In this document: piece after piece, positions 1 to 8,877 of the stretch
How positions within the stretch are numbered: position 1 is the stretch's first letter
Layout: every line of letters starts with the position of its first letter
NCBI RefSeq assembly: GCF_022750635.1
Contig: NZ_JAJKBG010000002.1
Location: 1-64,000, forward strand
Source: Brevundimonas pishanensis
GTDB taxonomy: Bacteria > Pseudomonadota > Alphaproteobacteria > Caulobacterales > Caulobacteraceae
Length of the DNA stretch: 64,000 nucleotides
Direction of reading: 5' to 3'
The notes under the pieces: generated by a model
Database searches by the model: none
What the model saw: only the letters and a program-made list of their open reading frames with translations
Told to the model about the DNA's origin: nothing
Translations under genes and position numbers: made by a program

Positions 1-54
<54 letters not shown>

Positions 55-145
55 GACGACGGAGCGGATAACCGCCCGTACCTATTTAACAACGAGACAC
101 TACACCAAACTGGTCTGCCAATCTGCGTTTAAACAGAGAGGCGAA

Positions 146-220
<75 letters not shown>

Positions 221-318
221 GTCTCGCTGAGGAGGCGGCTTTTAGCCAACGACTCTCGGGGGGCGCAAGTGAAAAAATGCATGTTGATCAAAATCTTTGC
301 ACGATGTCTGTTGTCTGA

Positions 319-525
319 ATGGATATCTCGGATCGCGATAACAACGGTTCCTCTGCGGCCCCTGCTACGGAACCGCCCGTGCCGGACGCGAAGGCTCCGG
401 TCGCCAAGCCCTTGGACCCCAAGGCAGAAAGGGCGCAGCGACTTGCGGCTGCGCTGAGAACGAACCTGCGTCGGCGCAAGATGCCGGGGGCTGCGGCGCG
501 TCCGGAGCCAAAGGATCGTAACTAG
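319..525 (+). CDS. Small basic hypothetical protein upstream of murA
   Basis: A 68-residue protein with a Pro/Ala-rich first half and a strongly basic second half (LRTNLRRRK around residues 46-54). There is no signal peptide, membrane segment or recognised domain. Short proteins with a similar arginine-rich tail occur beside murA in related Caulobacterales as far as I recall, which together with the matching strand is the main support. No good ribosome binding site precedes the ATG, so the start is uncertain. Function is unknown; the basic tail could bind nucleic acid, but that is a guess. Confidence 0.55.
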   Translation: MDISDRDNNGSSAAPATEPPVPDAKAPVAKPLDPKAERAQRLAAALRTNLRRRKMPGAAARPEPKDRN

Positions 526-564
526 AGGTGAGCGCCTAGCGCACAAAGGTGTGAAACAAGCCCT

Positions 565-593
565 TTCAACGGGGGCAAAGGCCTTGCTAGATA
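565..593 (+). promoter_or_regulatory. Possible housekeeping promoter of murA
   Basis: TTCAACG at 565-571 and GCTAGATA at 586-593 resemble the Caulobacter housekeeping elements (TTGACGS and GCTANAWC) with a 14-base gap. That would start a transcript near base 600 and give a leader of about 37 nt before murA. The -35 element is imperfect. A small palindrome (ACCAC-A-GTGGT) follows at 608-618. Confidence 0.35.
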
Positions 594-636
594 GCCGATA
601 CACCGGACCACAGTGGTACCGGTCCTGAAGGTTTCC

Positions 637-1929
637 ATGGACAGCATTGTCATCCACGGCGGCAATCGCCTGAACGGCTCGATTCCCGTAAGTGGCGCCA
701 AGAACTCCGCCATCAAACTGATGGCCGCTTCGATCCTGACGTCGGAGCCTCTGCGCCTGACCAATATGCCGCGCCTTGCGGACACCCGTTTTCTGGGCGC
801 GTTGCTGCGCGAGTTCGGTATCACCGTCACCGAGAGTGATGGTGGCGATGGTCAGCAAACCCTGTTTGACGCGCGTGAACTGACCTCGACGTTTGCGCCC
901 TATGATCTGGTTCGCCAGATGCGCGCTTCGTTCAATGTGCTGGGCCCGCTGCTGGCGCGTACTGGCGAGGCGAAGGTTTCGCTGCCGGGTGGTTGCACCA
1001 TTGGCGCGCGTCCGGTCGATCTGCACCTGATGGCTCTGGAAGCCATGGGCGCTCAGATCGAGCTGGAAGAGGGCTATGTCACCGCCTCGGCCCCCAAGGG
1101 CTTGCAAGGTGCCGAGATCGAGTTTCCGTTCGTCTCTGTCGGCGCGACCGAGCATGCCTTGCTGGCGGCCGCGATGGCCAACGGCACTACGGTTCTGAAG
1201 CGTGTAGCCAAAGAGCCTGAAATCGGTGATCTGGCCCGCTGCCTGATCTCGATGGGTGCCAAGATCGAAGGTCTGGATACGGACCAACTGGTCATCACGG
1301 GCGTGACGTCTCTGCATGGCACTGACTGGTCGGTGATTCCGGACCGTATCGAAATGGGCTCCTATGCTGTGGCTGCTGCCATGGCTGGCGGCGAAGTTCG
1401 ACTGACCAAGGGGCGTGCCGACCTGATCGTGGCCCTGACCGATCTGATGCGCCAATCTGGTGTGGAGATCGAGGAAGCTGCGAACGGCGATGTCATCGTT
1501 CGTCGTGACCCCACCCAGCGTCTCAAAGCGGTCAATGCCACGACCGAAATCTATCCGGGCTTCGCGACTGATCTGCAGGCCCAGTTCATGACCCTGATGA
1601 CCCTCGCAGAGGGCGAGAGCGTCATTCACGAAACGATTTTCGAAAATCGCTTCATGCACGCACCGGAACTGATGCGCCTCGGAGCCGATATTACCGTATC
1701 CGCAGGCGAAGCCCGCGTGCGGGGTGTCGAACAGCTGCGCGGCGCTCCGGTGATGGCAACGGACCTGCGGGCATCGATGTCGCTGGTGATTGCTGGTCTG
1801 GTCGCCGAGGGTGAAACCACGGTAGGCCGCGTCTATCACCTGGATCGCGGCTTCGAACGGATGGAAGAAAAGCTGGGGGCCTGCGGTGCAGACGTCCGGC
1901 GCGTCAAAGGCGACGGCCAAGAGCACTGA
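637..1929 (+). CDS. murA: UDP-N-acetylglucosamine 1-carboxyvinyltransferase (MurA)
   Basis: MurA transfers enolpyruvate from phosphoenolpyruvate to UDP-N-acetylglucosamine in the cytoplasm, the first committed step of peptidoglycan synthesis. The 430-residue length is normal for the family. The substrate-binding lysine is in SGAKNSAIK (Lys22), and the catalytic cysteine is Cys120 in [13 protein letters not shown], so a fosfomycin-type target Cys is present. The start is placed at ATG 637 (MDSIVIHGG) rather than the in-frame GTG at 613, because family members begin with this strand. DUF2948 follows after 4 bases, which suggests one transcript. Confidence 0.97.
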   Translation: MDSIVIHGGNRLNGSIPVSGAKNSAIKLMAASILTSEPLRLTNMPRLADTRFLGALLREFGITVTESDGGDGQQTLFDARELTSTFAPYDLVRQMRASFNVLGPLLARTGEAKVSLPGGCTIGARPVDLHLMALEAMGAQIELEEGYVTASAPKGLQGAEIEFPFVSVGATEHALLAAAMANGTTVLKRVAKEPEIGDLARCLISMGAKIEGLDTDQLVITGVTSLHGTDWSVIPDRIEMGSYAVAAAMAGGEVRLTKGRADLIVALTDLMRQSGVEIEEAANGDVIVRRDPTQRLKAVNATTEIYPGFATDLQAQFMTLMTLAEGESVIHETIFENRFMHAPELMRLGADITVSAGEARVRGVEQLRGAPVMATDLRASMSLVIAGLVAEGETTVGRVYHLDRGFERMEEKLGACGADVRRVKGDGQEH

Positions 1930-1933
1930 ATCG

Positions 1934-2434
1934 ATGACTGACCCGATCGACAGCGTCCGCGAAGAGCACAACCACAGTGACGGCTCGGCCAAGACCGACC
2001 TTGCGCCGTTGCGTCTGCTGGCCGAGGACGCTGACGATCTGCAGATCATTTCGGCCGCGCTTCAGGATGCGGTCATGCGGCCGGTCGATATCCGGTGGGA
2101 GCGCAAGGCACGGCGTCTGACGCTGGTTCTGTCGCGGTTCTGCTGGGAGTGCGGTGGTACGCGTGTCGCCTCGGCAATGCAGTTCGGCGACGTCCAGTCG
2201 GTCAAGAGCCGCCGTTTGCCTCGCGCACCAGAGAGCCCGCTGGAGTTGCTGGCCATCGATTTCATGCCGACCGAAGCGCCTTCCGGTCGCGTGATCATGA
2301 TGTTTGCCGGGGGCGGTGATCTTCGTATCGATGTGGAATGCCTTGACGCAGTCTTGACCGATCTTTCAGATCGCTGGCCGACTGCGGCAGCACCGGCGCA
2401 TCCGGCCGACGACAACACCCCTCTGGAAGCCTAG
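1934..2434 (+). CDS. DUF2948 family protein
   Basis: A 166-residue protein with the core LRLLAEDADDLQIISAALQDA typical of DUF2948, a family of unknown function found almost only in Alphaproteobacteria. It contains FCWECGG near residue 73, a short Cys-x2-Cys that could bind a metal, although only one such pair is visible. It starts 4 bases after murA stops and is followed by the UPF0262 gene after 11 bases, so the three genes form a likely operon. The start at 1934 (MTDPID) avoids the overlap with murA that the upstream in-frame start would need. Confidence 0.85.
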   Translation: MTDPIDSVREEHNHSDGSAKTDLAPLRLLAEDADDLQIISAALQDAVMRPVDIRWERKARRLTLVLSRFCWECGGTRVASAMQFGDVQSVKSRRLPRAPESPLELLAIDFMPTEAPSGRVIMMFAGGGDLRIDVECLDAVLTDLSDRWPTAAAPAHPADDNTPLEA

Positions 2435-2445
2435 GCTTTAATGAC

Positions 2446-2907
2446 ATGAATGCGGATCTGACCAAGATCGAGATCGACAGCGGCAGCCTGCCTGCCGCGA
2501 CAGCCGAAATCGAACACGAGCGTCGTGTGGCGATCTTCGATCTTGTCGAATCCAACGTCTTCAAACCCGAGGGCGGTGCGAGCGGACCCTATGTGCTCAA
2601 GCTCTCGTCGCAGGACAACCGCTTGGTTTTTGACATTAGCGGACCGGACTACAACCACGTCCACGCCCTGTCCCTGACGCCGCTCAAGACTGTGATCCGC
2701 GATTACGGCTTGATTTGCGAAAGCTATTACGAGGCGCTGAAAGGCTCTTCACCCAGCCAGATCGAGTCGGTCGATATGGGCCGCCGCGGACTGCATAACG
2801 AAGGCGCAGAGCTGCTTCAGACCCGCCTTGAGGGCAAGGTCGAGATGGACAAGGAAACCTCGCGTCGCTTGTTCACTTTGGTTTGCGCCCTATATCGACG
2901 CGGCTGA
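2446..2907 (+). CDS. UPF0262 family protein
   Basis: A 153-residue soluble protein matching the UPF0262 family in length and in the signature ERRVAIFDLVESNVFKP near residues 25-41 and the C-terminal TRRLFTLVCALYRRG-like end. The family is restricted to Alphaproteobacteria and has no assigned function. The genes before it (murA, DUF2948) and after it (infA) run in the same direction, an arrangement common in this class. Confidence 0.85.
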   Translation: MNADLTKIEIDSGSLPAATAEIEHERRVAIFDLVESNVFKPEGGASGPYVLKLSSQDNRLVFDISGPDYNHVHALSLTPLKTVIRDYGLICESYYEALKGSSPSQIESVDMGRRGLHNEGAELLQTRLEGKVEMDKETSRRLFTLVCALYRRG

Positions 2908-3013
2908 ACTCGACTAATCCACCGTTTTAGTGCATTAGAGCGCGCTCTGATCAACGGCTCGCGTCAACGCCCGGCGCGAGCTCATTGCTGTTTCAACGGG
3001 CGAGAGAGGCCGC

Positions 3014-3232
3014 ATGGCTAAGGAAGAACTACTTGAGTTCCCCGGCGTGGTCAGCGAATTGCTGCCCAACGCTACTTTCCGCGTAACGCTGGAAAACGAT
3101 CACGAAATCATTGCCCACACTGCAGGCAAGATGCGTAAGAACCGCATCCGCGTGCTGGCAGGCGATAAGGTTCTGGTCGAAATGACTCCGTACGACCTGA
3201 CCAAGGGCCGTATCACCTATCGCTTCAAGTAA
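3014..3232 (+). CDS. infA: Translation initiation factor IF-1
   Basis: IF-1 binds the A site of the 30S subunit during translation initiation. The 72-residue length is standard and the whole protein is one S1-type OB fold: [21 protein letters not shown] at the start, then [23 protein letters not shown] and the end GRITYRFK. A good ribosome binding site (GAGAGG) lies just before the ATG. The maf gene follows after 9 bases. Confidence 0.98.
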   Translation: MAKEELLEFPGVVSELLPNATFRVTLENDHEIIAHTAGKMRKNRIRVLAGDKVLVEMTPYDLTKGRITYRFK

Positions 3233-3241
3233 GGACGCGCC

Positions 3242-3838
3242 TTGTCGCGTCCTGACGTCACGGCTGGGAAGTTGGTATTAGCCTCTTCCAGCCCGCGCCG
3301 GGTGGAACTCCTGGCGCAGATCGGAATCGTTCCCGATCAAATCGATCCCGCAGATATCGACGAAACCCCGCTCAAGGCTGAACTGCCTGCGCGGTTGGCG
3401 CAGCGTCTTGCAACGTCCAAAGCGGCCGTTGTGGCAGAGCGTCATCCCGATGGCGTAGTGCTGGCGGCGGATACGGTTGTCGCTGTGGGGCGTCGTCTGC
3501 TGGAAAAACCGGCTGACGAAAATGAGGCCCGTCGATTCCTGAAGCTGCTGTCGGGTCGCAATCACCGTGTTTTCACCGGCATTGCTGTGGTTTCCAACGG
3601 TCGCACGTCGTGGCGTGTCGTTGACACTCGCGTCACCTTCAAAACCCTGTCTGATTCAGAAATCGACGCTTACGTCGCCTCTGGCGAATGGCGCGGCAAG
3701 GCAGGCGGCTATGGCATTCAGGGTCGTGCAGCGGCCTTTATCCAGCGCATCGTGGGCAGCCATCCGGCTGTGATGGGCCTGCCGCTCTATGAGGCCAGCA
3801 ATCTTCTATACGGTGCTGGCTGGCGTCCGGCGGCGTAA
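3242..3838 (+). CDS. maf: Maf-family nucleoside triphosphate pyrophosphatase
   Basis: Maf proteins hydrolyse non-canonical or pyrimidine nucleoside triphosphates (dTTP/UTP type) to the monophosphate and pyrophosphate, and have been linked to cell-division control. The 198-residue protein carries the N-terminal signature LASSSPRR (residues 13-20), LAADTVV near residue 77 with the catalytic aspartate, and GGYGIQGRAA near residue 160. It starts at a TTG with AAGGA six bases upstream. It lies between infA and an RNase E/G-family gene, the common alphaproteobacterial order. Confidence 0.93.
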   Translation: MSRPDVTAGKLVLASSSPRRVELLAQIGIVPDQIDPADIDETPLKAELPARLAQRLATSKAAVVAERHPDGVVLAADTVVAVGRRLLEKPADENEARRFLKLLSGRNHRVFTGIAVVSNGRTSWRVVDTRVTFKTLSDSEIDAYVASGEWRGKAGGYGIQGRAAAFIQRIVGSHPAVMGLPLYEASNLLYGAGWRPAA

Positions 3839-3843
3839 AGTCG

Positions 3844-4854
3844 GTGGCCGACTTTCAATATTATCTGGACGAGATGCCGGGCGAAACGCGCGGCATCGTC
3901 GTCTCGGATGACCGAATCCACTCTCTATATATAGAGCGCGACAGTGATACGCCCCAGCACCGCTTGGGAGCGCAGAGCGTGGGTCGCATCACCAGAATCG
4001 AACCGGGGCTGCGCGCAGCCTTCGTGGATCTGGGATGTGGTGAACCCTACGGCTTCATGGGTCTGGGAAAGAACCAGCGCTTTTCCGAAGGCGAGAAAGT
4101 TCTTGTCGAGGTCACAGCAGAACCCCGCGAAGCCAAGGGGCCGGCGCTTAAACGTCTCGGCAACGCCGATGGCGAGCCTCGTCTGGTAAAACCTGCACCA
4201 CGCGTGCGCGAGATTTTGGAATCACTCGCTGGCTCCAATCCTGTCCGGATGGGACTTGAAGCCATCGAAATGGCGATTCACGCCGAGGAAGAGGCTAGTG
4301 CGGCCCAAGTCCTGCGCCCGGAATATGGGCTGGATTTATCCGTACAACGGACACGCGCCTTAATTGCCGCCGATATCGACTACGCTCCGTTGCCCGGCAA
4401 GGACAGTCGTAAGGGTAGGGACGCAGTCAACAAACACGGGCTTTTCGAGGTCGCGCGTCTTCTCCGGCTCAGGCACTGGGCGGGTACGGTGGTGGTAGAT
4501 CTTGCCGGAGTGGGATTCGTCGACGATACGATACTGACGACTGCCAAGTCCGCCTTTTCCACGTTCGAGAGCGTGTCATTTGGCCCATTAAGTCGCTTTG
4601 GTCTGTTGCAGTTCTCGCTTCCGTGGCGGTACCAGCCGATCGATGAGCGTCTGGCTCATCCCGCAACGGCGGGTTTCAATGCCGTGCGCGAGCTTCGGCG
4701 GGCGCTGCTGACCGATACGGCGTCGCCCGTGTACGAGTTGGTGTGCGGGGCAGGGGAGGCCGCTGTTCTTGCTCCTGCTGTCCGATCGCTGGGGCCGAGA
4801 GCGCGACTTTGCGCCGACGGTAAGCCCGGCCAGTACATTATTAGAGAGGGATAG
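3844..4854 (+). CDS. Short ribonuclease E/G family protein
   Basis: A 336-residue relative of RNase E/G, endonucleases that process and degrade RNA. An S1-like RNA-binding part lies at about residues 40-100 (VGRITRIEPGLRAAFVDLG). The catalytic part keeps the two metal-binding aspartates, by alignment from memory Asp177 in IAADIDYA and Asp219 in VVVDLAG, matching E. coli Asp303 and Asp346. The paired cysteines of the zinc-link and the long C-terminal scaffold of RNase E are absent, so it should not form the usual zinc-linked assembly. It begins at GTG 3844, five bases after maf. Alphaproteobacteria commonly carry this short form here as well as a full RNase E elsewhere. Confidence 0.85.
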   Translation: MADFQYYLDEMPGETRGIVVSDDRIHSLYIERDSDTPQHRLGAQSVGRITRIEPGLRAAFVDLGCGEPYGFMGLGKNQRFSEGEKVLVEVTAEPREAKGPALKRLGNADGEPRLVKPAPRVREILESLAGSNPVRMGLEAIEMAIHAEEEASAAQVLRPEYGLDLSVQRTRALIAADIDYAPLPGKDSRKGRDAVNKHGLFEVARLLRLRHWAGTVVVDLAGVGFVDDTILTTAKSAFSTFESVSFGPLSRFGLLQFSLPWRYQPIDERLAHPATAGFNAVRELRRALLTDTASPVYELVCGAGEAAVLAPAVRSLGPRARLCADGKPGQYIIREG

Positions 4855-4858
4855 AACC

Positions 4859-5023
4859 ATGGCCCTGTGCCCGATCTGCAAGCGTCACGAGACCGTCGAG
4901 AAATACAAGCCTTTCTGCTCGCGCCACTGCGCGGACATTGACCTCAATCGCTGGTTTACCGGCGGCTACGCCATTCCGGGACCTGAAGAAGAGATTGATG
5001 AAAAAGATCGCGGAATTGAGTGA
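4859..5023 (+). CDS. yacG: DNA gyrase inhibitor YacG (zinc-binding)
   Basis: YacG is a small zinc protein that binds GyrB and inhibits gyrase. The 54-residue product has the four zinc ligands as Cys4-x2-Cys7 and Cys20-x3-Cys24 (CPIC and CSRHC), then DIDLNRWF, the conserved segment after the zinc site. The ATG at 4859 is preceded by GAGAGGG, and an upstream in-frame start would run back into the RNase gene, so 4859 is chosen. It follows the RNase gene by 4 bases and ends the operon. Confidence 0.93.
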   Translation: MALCPICKRHETVEKYKPFCSRHCADIDLNRWFTGGYAIPGPEEEIDEKDRGIE

Positions 5024-5104
5024 ATTAGCCTCTAGACAGCCCGAAACACTCCCCCTATAGAGACCACCTCGCCGCGGCGCAGATGGCCGCAGCGAAGACG
5101 AGAT

Positions 5105-5180
5105 GCCTGGATAGCTCAGCTGGTAGAGCAGCGGATTGAAAATCCGCGTGTCGGTGGTTCGAACCCGCCTCCAGGCACCA
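5105..5180 (+). tRNA. tRNA-Phe (GAA)
   Basis: A complete 76-base cloverleaf: acceptor stem GCCTGGA paired with TCCAGGC, anticodon loop with GAA, T arm GGTGG-TTCGAAC-CCGCC, and an encoded CCA at 5178-5180. It lies about 80 bases downstream of yacG. Confidence 0.98.
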
Positions 5181-5657
5181 TCTCCTTTCCCTACATACGT
5201 AAACAATGCTCAATCCGACCACGGTTTGCCGTTTCGGATGCCTGCTGCCATTGTCGCAGGCCATGAAATAGTCATATTTCAGCTGGGGACGTTTCGCGCC
5301 AGCGGAGCTGTTACTTGCACAACGATATGCGCGAAACGGGCATATCCCGCAAATTCCTTGCGTTAGCCGATATCGGGCTCTCAACAATCAGGTAAAAGCT
5401 ATTTTCCGGCCTTGACGCTCCGTTAGGGGTTCGTCAAAGGGACTTTAACCGCATTCCTTACTTGCAGGGCTGAGGTGGAGGGCTATTGTCCTTACTGCAG
5501 TCCTCGCCTCGGTGCCGTTATGGTGCGAGTATGGGGTTCGGCGCCAACCGGCGGGGGAGAAATCCGGCGGTGGTTAAGATTTCATTTGAGAGGCGTTCGA
5601 CTGACGCGGGCGTCTCTTGGGTTCCACGAGTCAGACCAAAGCAGGAACTGGCGAAAC
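5181..5657 (+). other. Gene-free stretch before exbB
   Basis: These 477 bases lie between tRNA-Phe and the exbB start. Open frames exist on both strands but they lack protein-like composition and overlap the tRNA. The stretch must hold the promoter of the exbB-exbD-tonB operon. TTGACG at about 5413 resembles a -35 element but no matching -10 is seen, and I found no convincing Fur-type palindrome. Confidence 0.5.
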
Positions 5658-6575
5658 ATGCTCGATAGCAAGAAGACGAATATCCTCCTGGCCATGGCCG
5701 GCGCTGCCGTCCTTATGGCAGGTTCGCCGGCTCTGGCGCAGGACGCCGCTCCGGCAGCTCCGGCCGCCGCAGCCGCACCGGCCGCTGATGCCGCCGCAAC
5801 CCCGGCTTCGACTGAAGCCCCGGCAGCTGACGCTGCTGAAACTCAAGAAGATCCGGCTTCGGTTAAAGAAGCTACCGGTGGCGGCCACGGCAAGCTGACC
5901 CCGATCGGCATGTTCATGATCGCCCACCCGGTCGTTAAGATCGTTATGGCTGGTCTGCTGCTCGCCTCGATCTTCTCCTGGACTCTGCTGCTGATCAAAC
6001 TGGTTGAGTTTGGTTCGCTGAAGAAGGCCACCGCAAACTTCCTGGATGCTTTCCGCGGTGCTCGCACCCTGGCCGACATCCGTCGCGTTTCGACCTCGGA
6101 AGAGTTCGAAGGCAACCCGCTGGCTGACATGGCTGCTGCCGCAACTTCAGAAATCGAAGTCTCGCGTCAAGCTGGTCTGGACGTTGCCGGTGCAAACCGC
6201 GGTTCGACCGTCCACCGCGTTGAAACTGCAGTTGCTGCAGTTCAGTCGACCATCGGTGGTCGTCTGTCGGGTGGCCAACAGTTCCTGGCTTCGGTCGGTT
6301 CGTCGGGTCCGTTCATCGGTCTGTTCGGTACCGTTTACGGCATCATGAACTCGTTCATCGGTATCGCCGAATCGAACACCACCAACCTGGCCGTTGTTGC
6401 TCCGGGTATCGCTGAAGCACTGCTGGCTACCGGTATCGGTCTGTTCGCAGCTATCCCGGCTGTTATCTTCTACAACTACTTCTCGACGAAGATTGCAGCT
6501 TACGGCACTCAGGCTGACGGCTTCCAAGCTGAACTGCTGAACACCATCTCGCGTCAGCTCGACAAGGGAGCATAA
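5658..6575 (+). CDS. exbB: ExbB-type proton channel subunit of the TonB system
   Basis: ExbB forms the inner-membrane pentamer that, with ExbD, uses the proton gradient to drive TonB. The 305-residue protein starts with a cleavable signal (MLDSKKTNILLAM to ALAQD, about 28 residues) and an Ala/Pro-rich linker to residue 75. Three membrane segments follow, including FIGLFGTVYGIMNSF and IAEALLATGIGLFAAIPAVIFYN, which match the MotA/TolQ/ExbB family. The long extension with signal peptide is the long ExbB type common in Proteobacteria. The start at 5658 has AGGAAC upstream and places the signal at the N terminus. exbD follows after 5 bases. Confidence 0.95.
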   Translation: MLDSKKTNILLAMAGAAVLMAGSPALAQDAAPAAPAAAAAPAADAAATPASTEAPAADAAETQEDPASVKEATGGGHGKLTPIGMFMIAHPVVKIVMAGLLLASIFSWTLLLIKLVEFGSLKKATANFLDAFRGARTLADIRRVSTSEEFEGNPLADMAAAATSEIEVSRQAGLDVAGANRGSTVHRVETAVAAVQSTIGGRLSGGQQFLASVGSSGPFIGLFGTVYGIMNSFIGIAESNTTNLAVVAPGIAEALLATGIGLFAAIPAVIFYNYFSTKIAAYGTQADGFQAELLNTISRQLDKGA

Positions 6576-6580
6576 GACGG

Positions 6581-7009
6581 ATGGCCGCCAAACTTTCCGG
6601 TTCCGGCGGCGGCAAGTATACCGTCGAGGCGAACAGCGAAATTAATATCACGCCCTTCGTTGATATTATGCTGGTTCTACTCATCATCTTCATGGTGGCG
6701 GCTCCGCTCGCCACCGTGTCGGTGCCGGTAGAACTCCCTCGTGCCGTCGCTCCGCCGGCCCCGAATCCGCCGAAGCCGATCTTCATCTCCATCCAAGACG
6801 ATGGTGATGTTTACGTCGGCGACTTCAGAACGTCGGTTGAGACTCTCGGTGAAGACCTGAAGTCGCAAATCGGTACGCGTTCTCCTGACGAAGAGCGGAT
6901 CTTCATCCGTGGTGACCAGAAAACCCGTTATGGCAACTTCATGCAGGTCATGAACGCCTTGCAGGACAACGGTTTCTACAGTGTCGCGCTCGTCGGCAAC
7001 GAACAGTAA
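6581..7009 (+). CDS. exbD: ExbD/TolR-family energy-transducing protein
   Basis: A 142-residue partner of ExbB. It has a short cytoplasmic start, one membrane helix (NITPFVDIMLVLLIIFMVAAPLA, about residues 22-44) and a periplasmic domain. The membrane aspartate that carries protons is Asp28 in TPFVDIML. It lies between exbB and tonB with short gaps, and the gene order makes a role in TonB-dependent uptake more likely than TolR function, since no tolA, tolB or pal is nearby. Confidence 0.94.
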   Translation: MAAKLSGSGGGKYTVEANSEINITPFVDIMLVLLIIFMVAAPLATVSVPVELPRAVAPPAPNPPKPIFISIQDDGDVYVGDFRTSVETLGEDLKSQIGTRSPDEERIFIRGDQKTRYGNFMQVMNALQDNGFYSVALVGNEQ

Positions 7010-7026
7010 GGGGGCTAAGGATAAGC

Positions 7027-7755
7027 ATGTCCGCTGAACCTCATCAGCCAAGAAACCCCCTTATCGATGCGCCCCGGAAGAAGAAAAAGCTTTCTGCCGG
7101 TGCCATCGTCGGTATCAGCGCGTCTGTAATCGTCCACGCCTTGGCAGGTCTGTACCTGTACAAGACGAAGTTCGAAGTTCAGCCGTTCGACTACGTCGAC
7201 GAAGCAGTGGATGTGGAGCTGATGGACGCTCCGCCGCCGCCGCCTCCGCCGCCGCCGCCGCCTCCGCCTCCGCCGACGGATACTCCTCCGCCGCCGAAGC
7301 TTCAGGTGCGCGAACCGGTAGTGACTGATCTGGCTCCGCCAGTGACGGTCAACATCGAGCCGACCAAGAAGGAAGACCGTCGCGATTACGAGGGTCCTCC
7401 GGTAGTGGTCCAAGGTCCTCCGCCGCCTCCAGCGCCGCCGGCTCCGCCGCCGCCGCCGAAGCCGTCGGTGATCACCAACCCGCAGTGGTCGCGCCAACCG
7501 CGCGTCACTGAGCGCGACTTCCCGCAACGCGCCCTTGACCGTGGTGTCAGTGGCTCGGCTACGGTGGAGTGCACGGTGACCCAATCGGGGTCGCCGAGCG
7601 GTTGCCGCGTTGTTAGCGAAGAGCCGTCGGGCATGGGCTTCGGCCAAGCCGCGGTTCGCGTTATCCAACGTGGTCAGCTTTCGCCGCGTACGGTTGACGG
7701 TGCTGCTCAGGACGCCAAGTTCGTAGTGCGTATCGTCTTCCCGCTGGCTGATTAA
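7027..7755 (+). CDS. tonB: TonB energy-transducer protein
   Basis: TonB spans the periplasm and pulls on outer-membrane TonB-dependent receptors. The 242-residue protein has a short cytoplasmic part, a membrane anchor at about residues 26-44 (AIVGISASVIVHALAGLYLY), a periplasmic linker with two polyproline runs (about residues 68-90 and 130-147), and a C-terminal TonB domain with FPQRALDRGVSGSATVECTV. The linker's CCG-rich runs are the source of several false minus-strand frames. It is the last gene of the exbB-exbD-tonB unit and is followed by a strong terminator. Confidence 0.94.
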   Translation: MSAEPHQPRNPLIDAPRKKKKLSAGAIVGISASVIVHALAGLYLYKTKFEVQPFDYVDEAVDVELMDAPPPPPPPPPPPPPPPTDTPPPPKLQVREPVVTDLAPPVTVNIEPTKKEDRRDYEGPPVVVQGPPPPPAPPAPPPPPKPSVITNPQWSRQPRVTERDFPQRALDRGVSGSATVECTVTQSGSPSGCRVVSEEPSGMGFGQAAVRVIQRGQLSPRTVDGAAQDAKFVVRIVFPLAD

Positions 7756-7782
7756 TCAGCCTTTGTGGTGACCAAAGTTAAG

Positions 7783-7815
7783 GCGCTCCGGTTTCGACCG
7801 GGGCGCTTTTTCTTT
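7783..7815 (+). terminator. Rho-independent terminator of exbB-exbD-tonB
   Basis: A 10-bp stem (GCGCTCCGGT with ACCGGGGCGC, including one G-T pair) around a TTCG loop, followed by TTTTTCTTT. Confidence 0.9.
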
Positions 7816-7908
7816 GCCTGAAACTATCGAACGGGAGCCGGATTGCGGCTCTGCGCGTTGGCGACGTACAAGCGGATTAACGCGGCAATGGCCGTTGAAT
7901 ATGAGGAC

Positions 7909-8673
7909 ATGACATTGCGCACGATTTCGACTTCGATCCGTCTGGGAATGGCCGTGCTGCTTGGCAGCAGCGTGATGGCGGGATGTGCGTACAACGAGAC
8001 GCTGGGCCGCAACCAACTGGTGATCATGGACGACAGTGCTCTGATCCAGGCATCCCAGTCGGCCTGGAACCAGACCCTGCAAACGCAAAAGATATCGAAC
8101 GACCGCGCCATGAACGCGCGTGTGACCTCGGTGGGAACGCGACTCGTACAGGCCGCAGGGCTACAGAATCGCCAATGGGTTTACGCCGTCTTTGATGATG
8201 CGACGCCCAATGCCTTCGTGCTGCCGTCGGGTCATATGGGCGTCACGACGGGCCTGCTGCGTCTGACGACCAACGACGACCAGCTGGCCACGGTGATCGG
8301 GCACGAGATTGCCCACGTGGTCGGCCGACACGCGGCAGAACGCACCAGCACCAGCAGCCTTACCCAGCTTGCACTTGGAGGCATCCAGAGTGCGGCAGGA
8401 GACTATGGTCAAGCCGTTGGTGCATTCGGCGGCATCGGGGCCCAGTTGGGCGTCCTGCTGCCGTTCTCGCGTAAGCACGAACTCGAAGCCGACCGTCTGG
8501 GCGTGGATTACATGGTGCGTGCAGGATACCGCGCGAGCGAATCTCTCGTGCTGTGGCGAGCTATGGCTAGCGCGCAGAATCGCGCAGGTACGCCGGAGTT
8601 CGCTTCGACCCACCCGTCGGACCAAACCCGTATTGCCGCGCTTGAGGCTTATATCGCCCAGCGGGGCTACTGA
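7909..8673 (+). CDS. M48-family zinc metalloprotease, outer-membrane-type lipoprotein
   Basis: A 254-residue periplasmic or outer-membrane protease resembling the LoiP/YcaL group, which degrade misfolded envelope proteins. A lipoprotein signal ends in VMAGC, with Cys26 as the lipidated residue. The zinc motif HEIAH is at about residues 132-136, and HELEADRLG near residue 190 supplies the third ligand. The start at ATG 7909 is chosen because GAGG precedes it and it puts the signal at the N terminus; an in-frame start at 7843 would bury it. It stands alone between the tonB terminator and tRNA-His. Confidence 0.9.
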   Translation: MTLRTISTSIRLGMAVLLGSSVMAGCAYNETLGRNQLVIMDDSALIQASQSAWNQTLQTQKISNDRAMNARVTSVGTRLVQAAGLQNRQWVYAVFDDATPNAFVLPSGHMGVTTGLLRLTTNDDQLATVIGHEIAHVVGRHAAERTSTSSLTQLALGGIQSAAGDYGQAVGAFGGIGAQLGVLLPFSRKHELEADRLGVDYMVRAGYRASESLVLWRAMASAQNRAGTPEFASTHPSDQTRIAALEAYIAQRGY

Positions 8674-8767
8674 TTTTCCAAAGAACGGAAAAATACATCG
8701 CGTTTGATGAAAAGTGCTCTTGAATCAAACGCTGAGGCTAGGTAGAGAGAGCGCCTCGCAGCGATGT

Positions 8768-8844
8768 GCAGCCTTAGCTCAGCTGGTTAGAGCGCCGGTT
8801 TGTGGAGCCGGAGGTCCTCAGTTCAATCCTGAGAGGCTGTACCA
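8768..8844 (+). tRNA. tRNA-His (GTG), A73 type without encoded G-1
   Basis: A complete 77-base tRNA with acceptor stem GCAGCCT paired with AGGCTGT (G1 faces T72), anticodon loop TTGTGGA giving GTG (histidine), T arm CTCAG-TTCAATC-CTGAG and encoded CCA at 8842-8844. Position 73 is A, and the base before position 1 is T, so the universal extra G-1 paired with C73 is missing. This is the known unusual alphaproteobacterial form. Confidence 0.96.
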
Positions 8845-8847
8845 TTC

Positions 8848-8865
8848 CACCGCTTTCGGGCGGTG
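8848..8865 (+). other. Small hairpin just after tRNA-His
   Basis: CACCGC and GCGGTG pair around a six-base loop, starting four bases after the CCA end. It lacks a T run; it may stabilise the precursor 3' trailer before the terminator that follows. Confidence 0.45.
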
Positions 8866-8877
8866 ACGCGAATAAAG

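Noticed and set aside
608..618. Short palindrome ACCAC-A-GTGGT before murA considered as an operator.
   Set aside because: It is short enough to occur by chance and matches no regulator site that I can name.
5055..5387. Minus-strand frames overlapping tRNA-Phe and the gap before exbB.
   Set aside because: They run across a clear tRNA gene and show no domain or ribosome binding site.
7015..7668. A minus-strand frame with a long poly-arginine run.
   Set aside because: It is the mirror image of the polyproline codons of tonB and has no features of its own.
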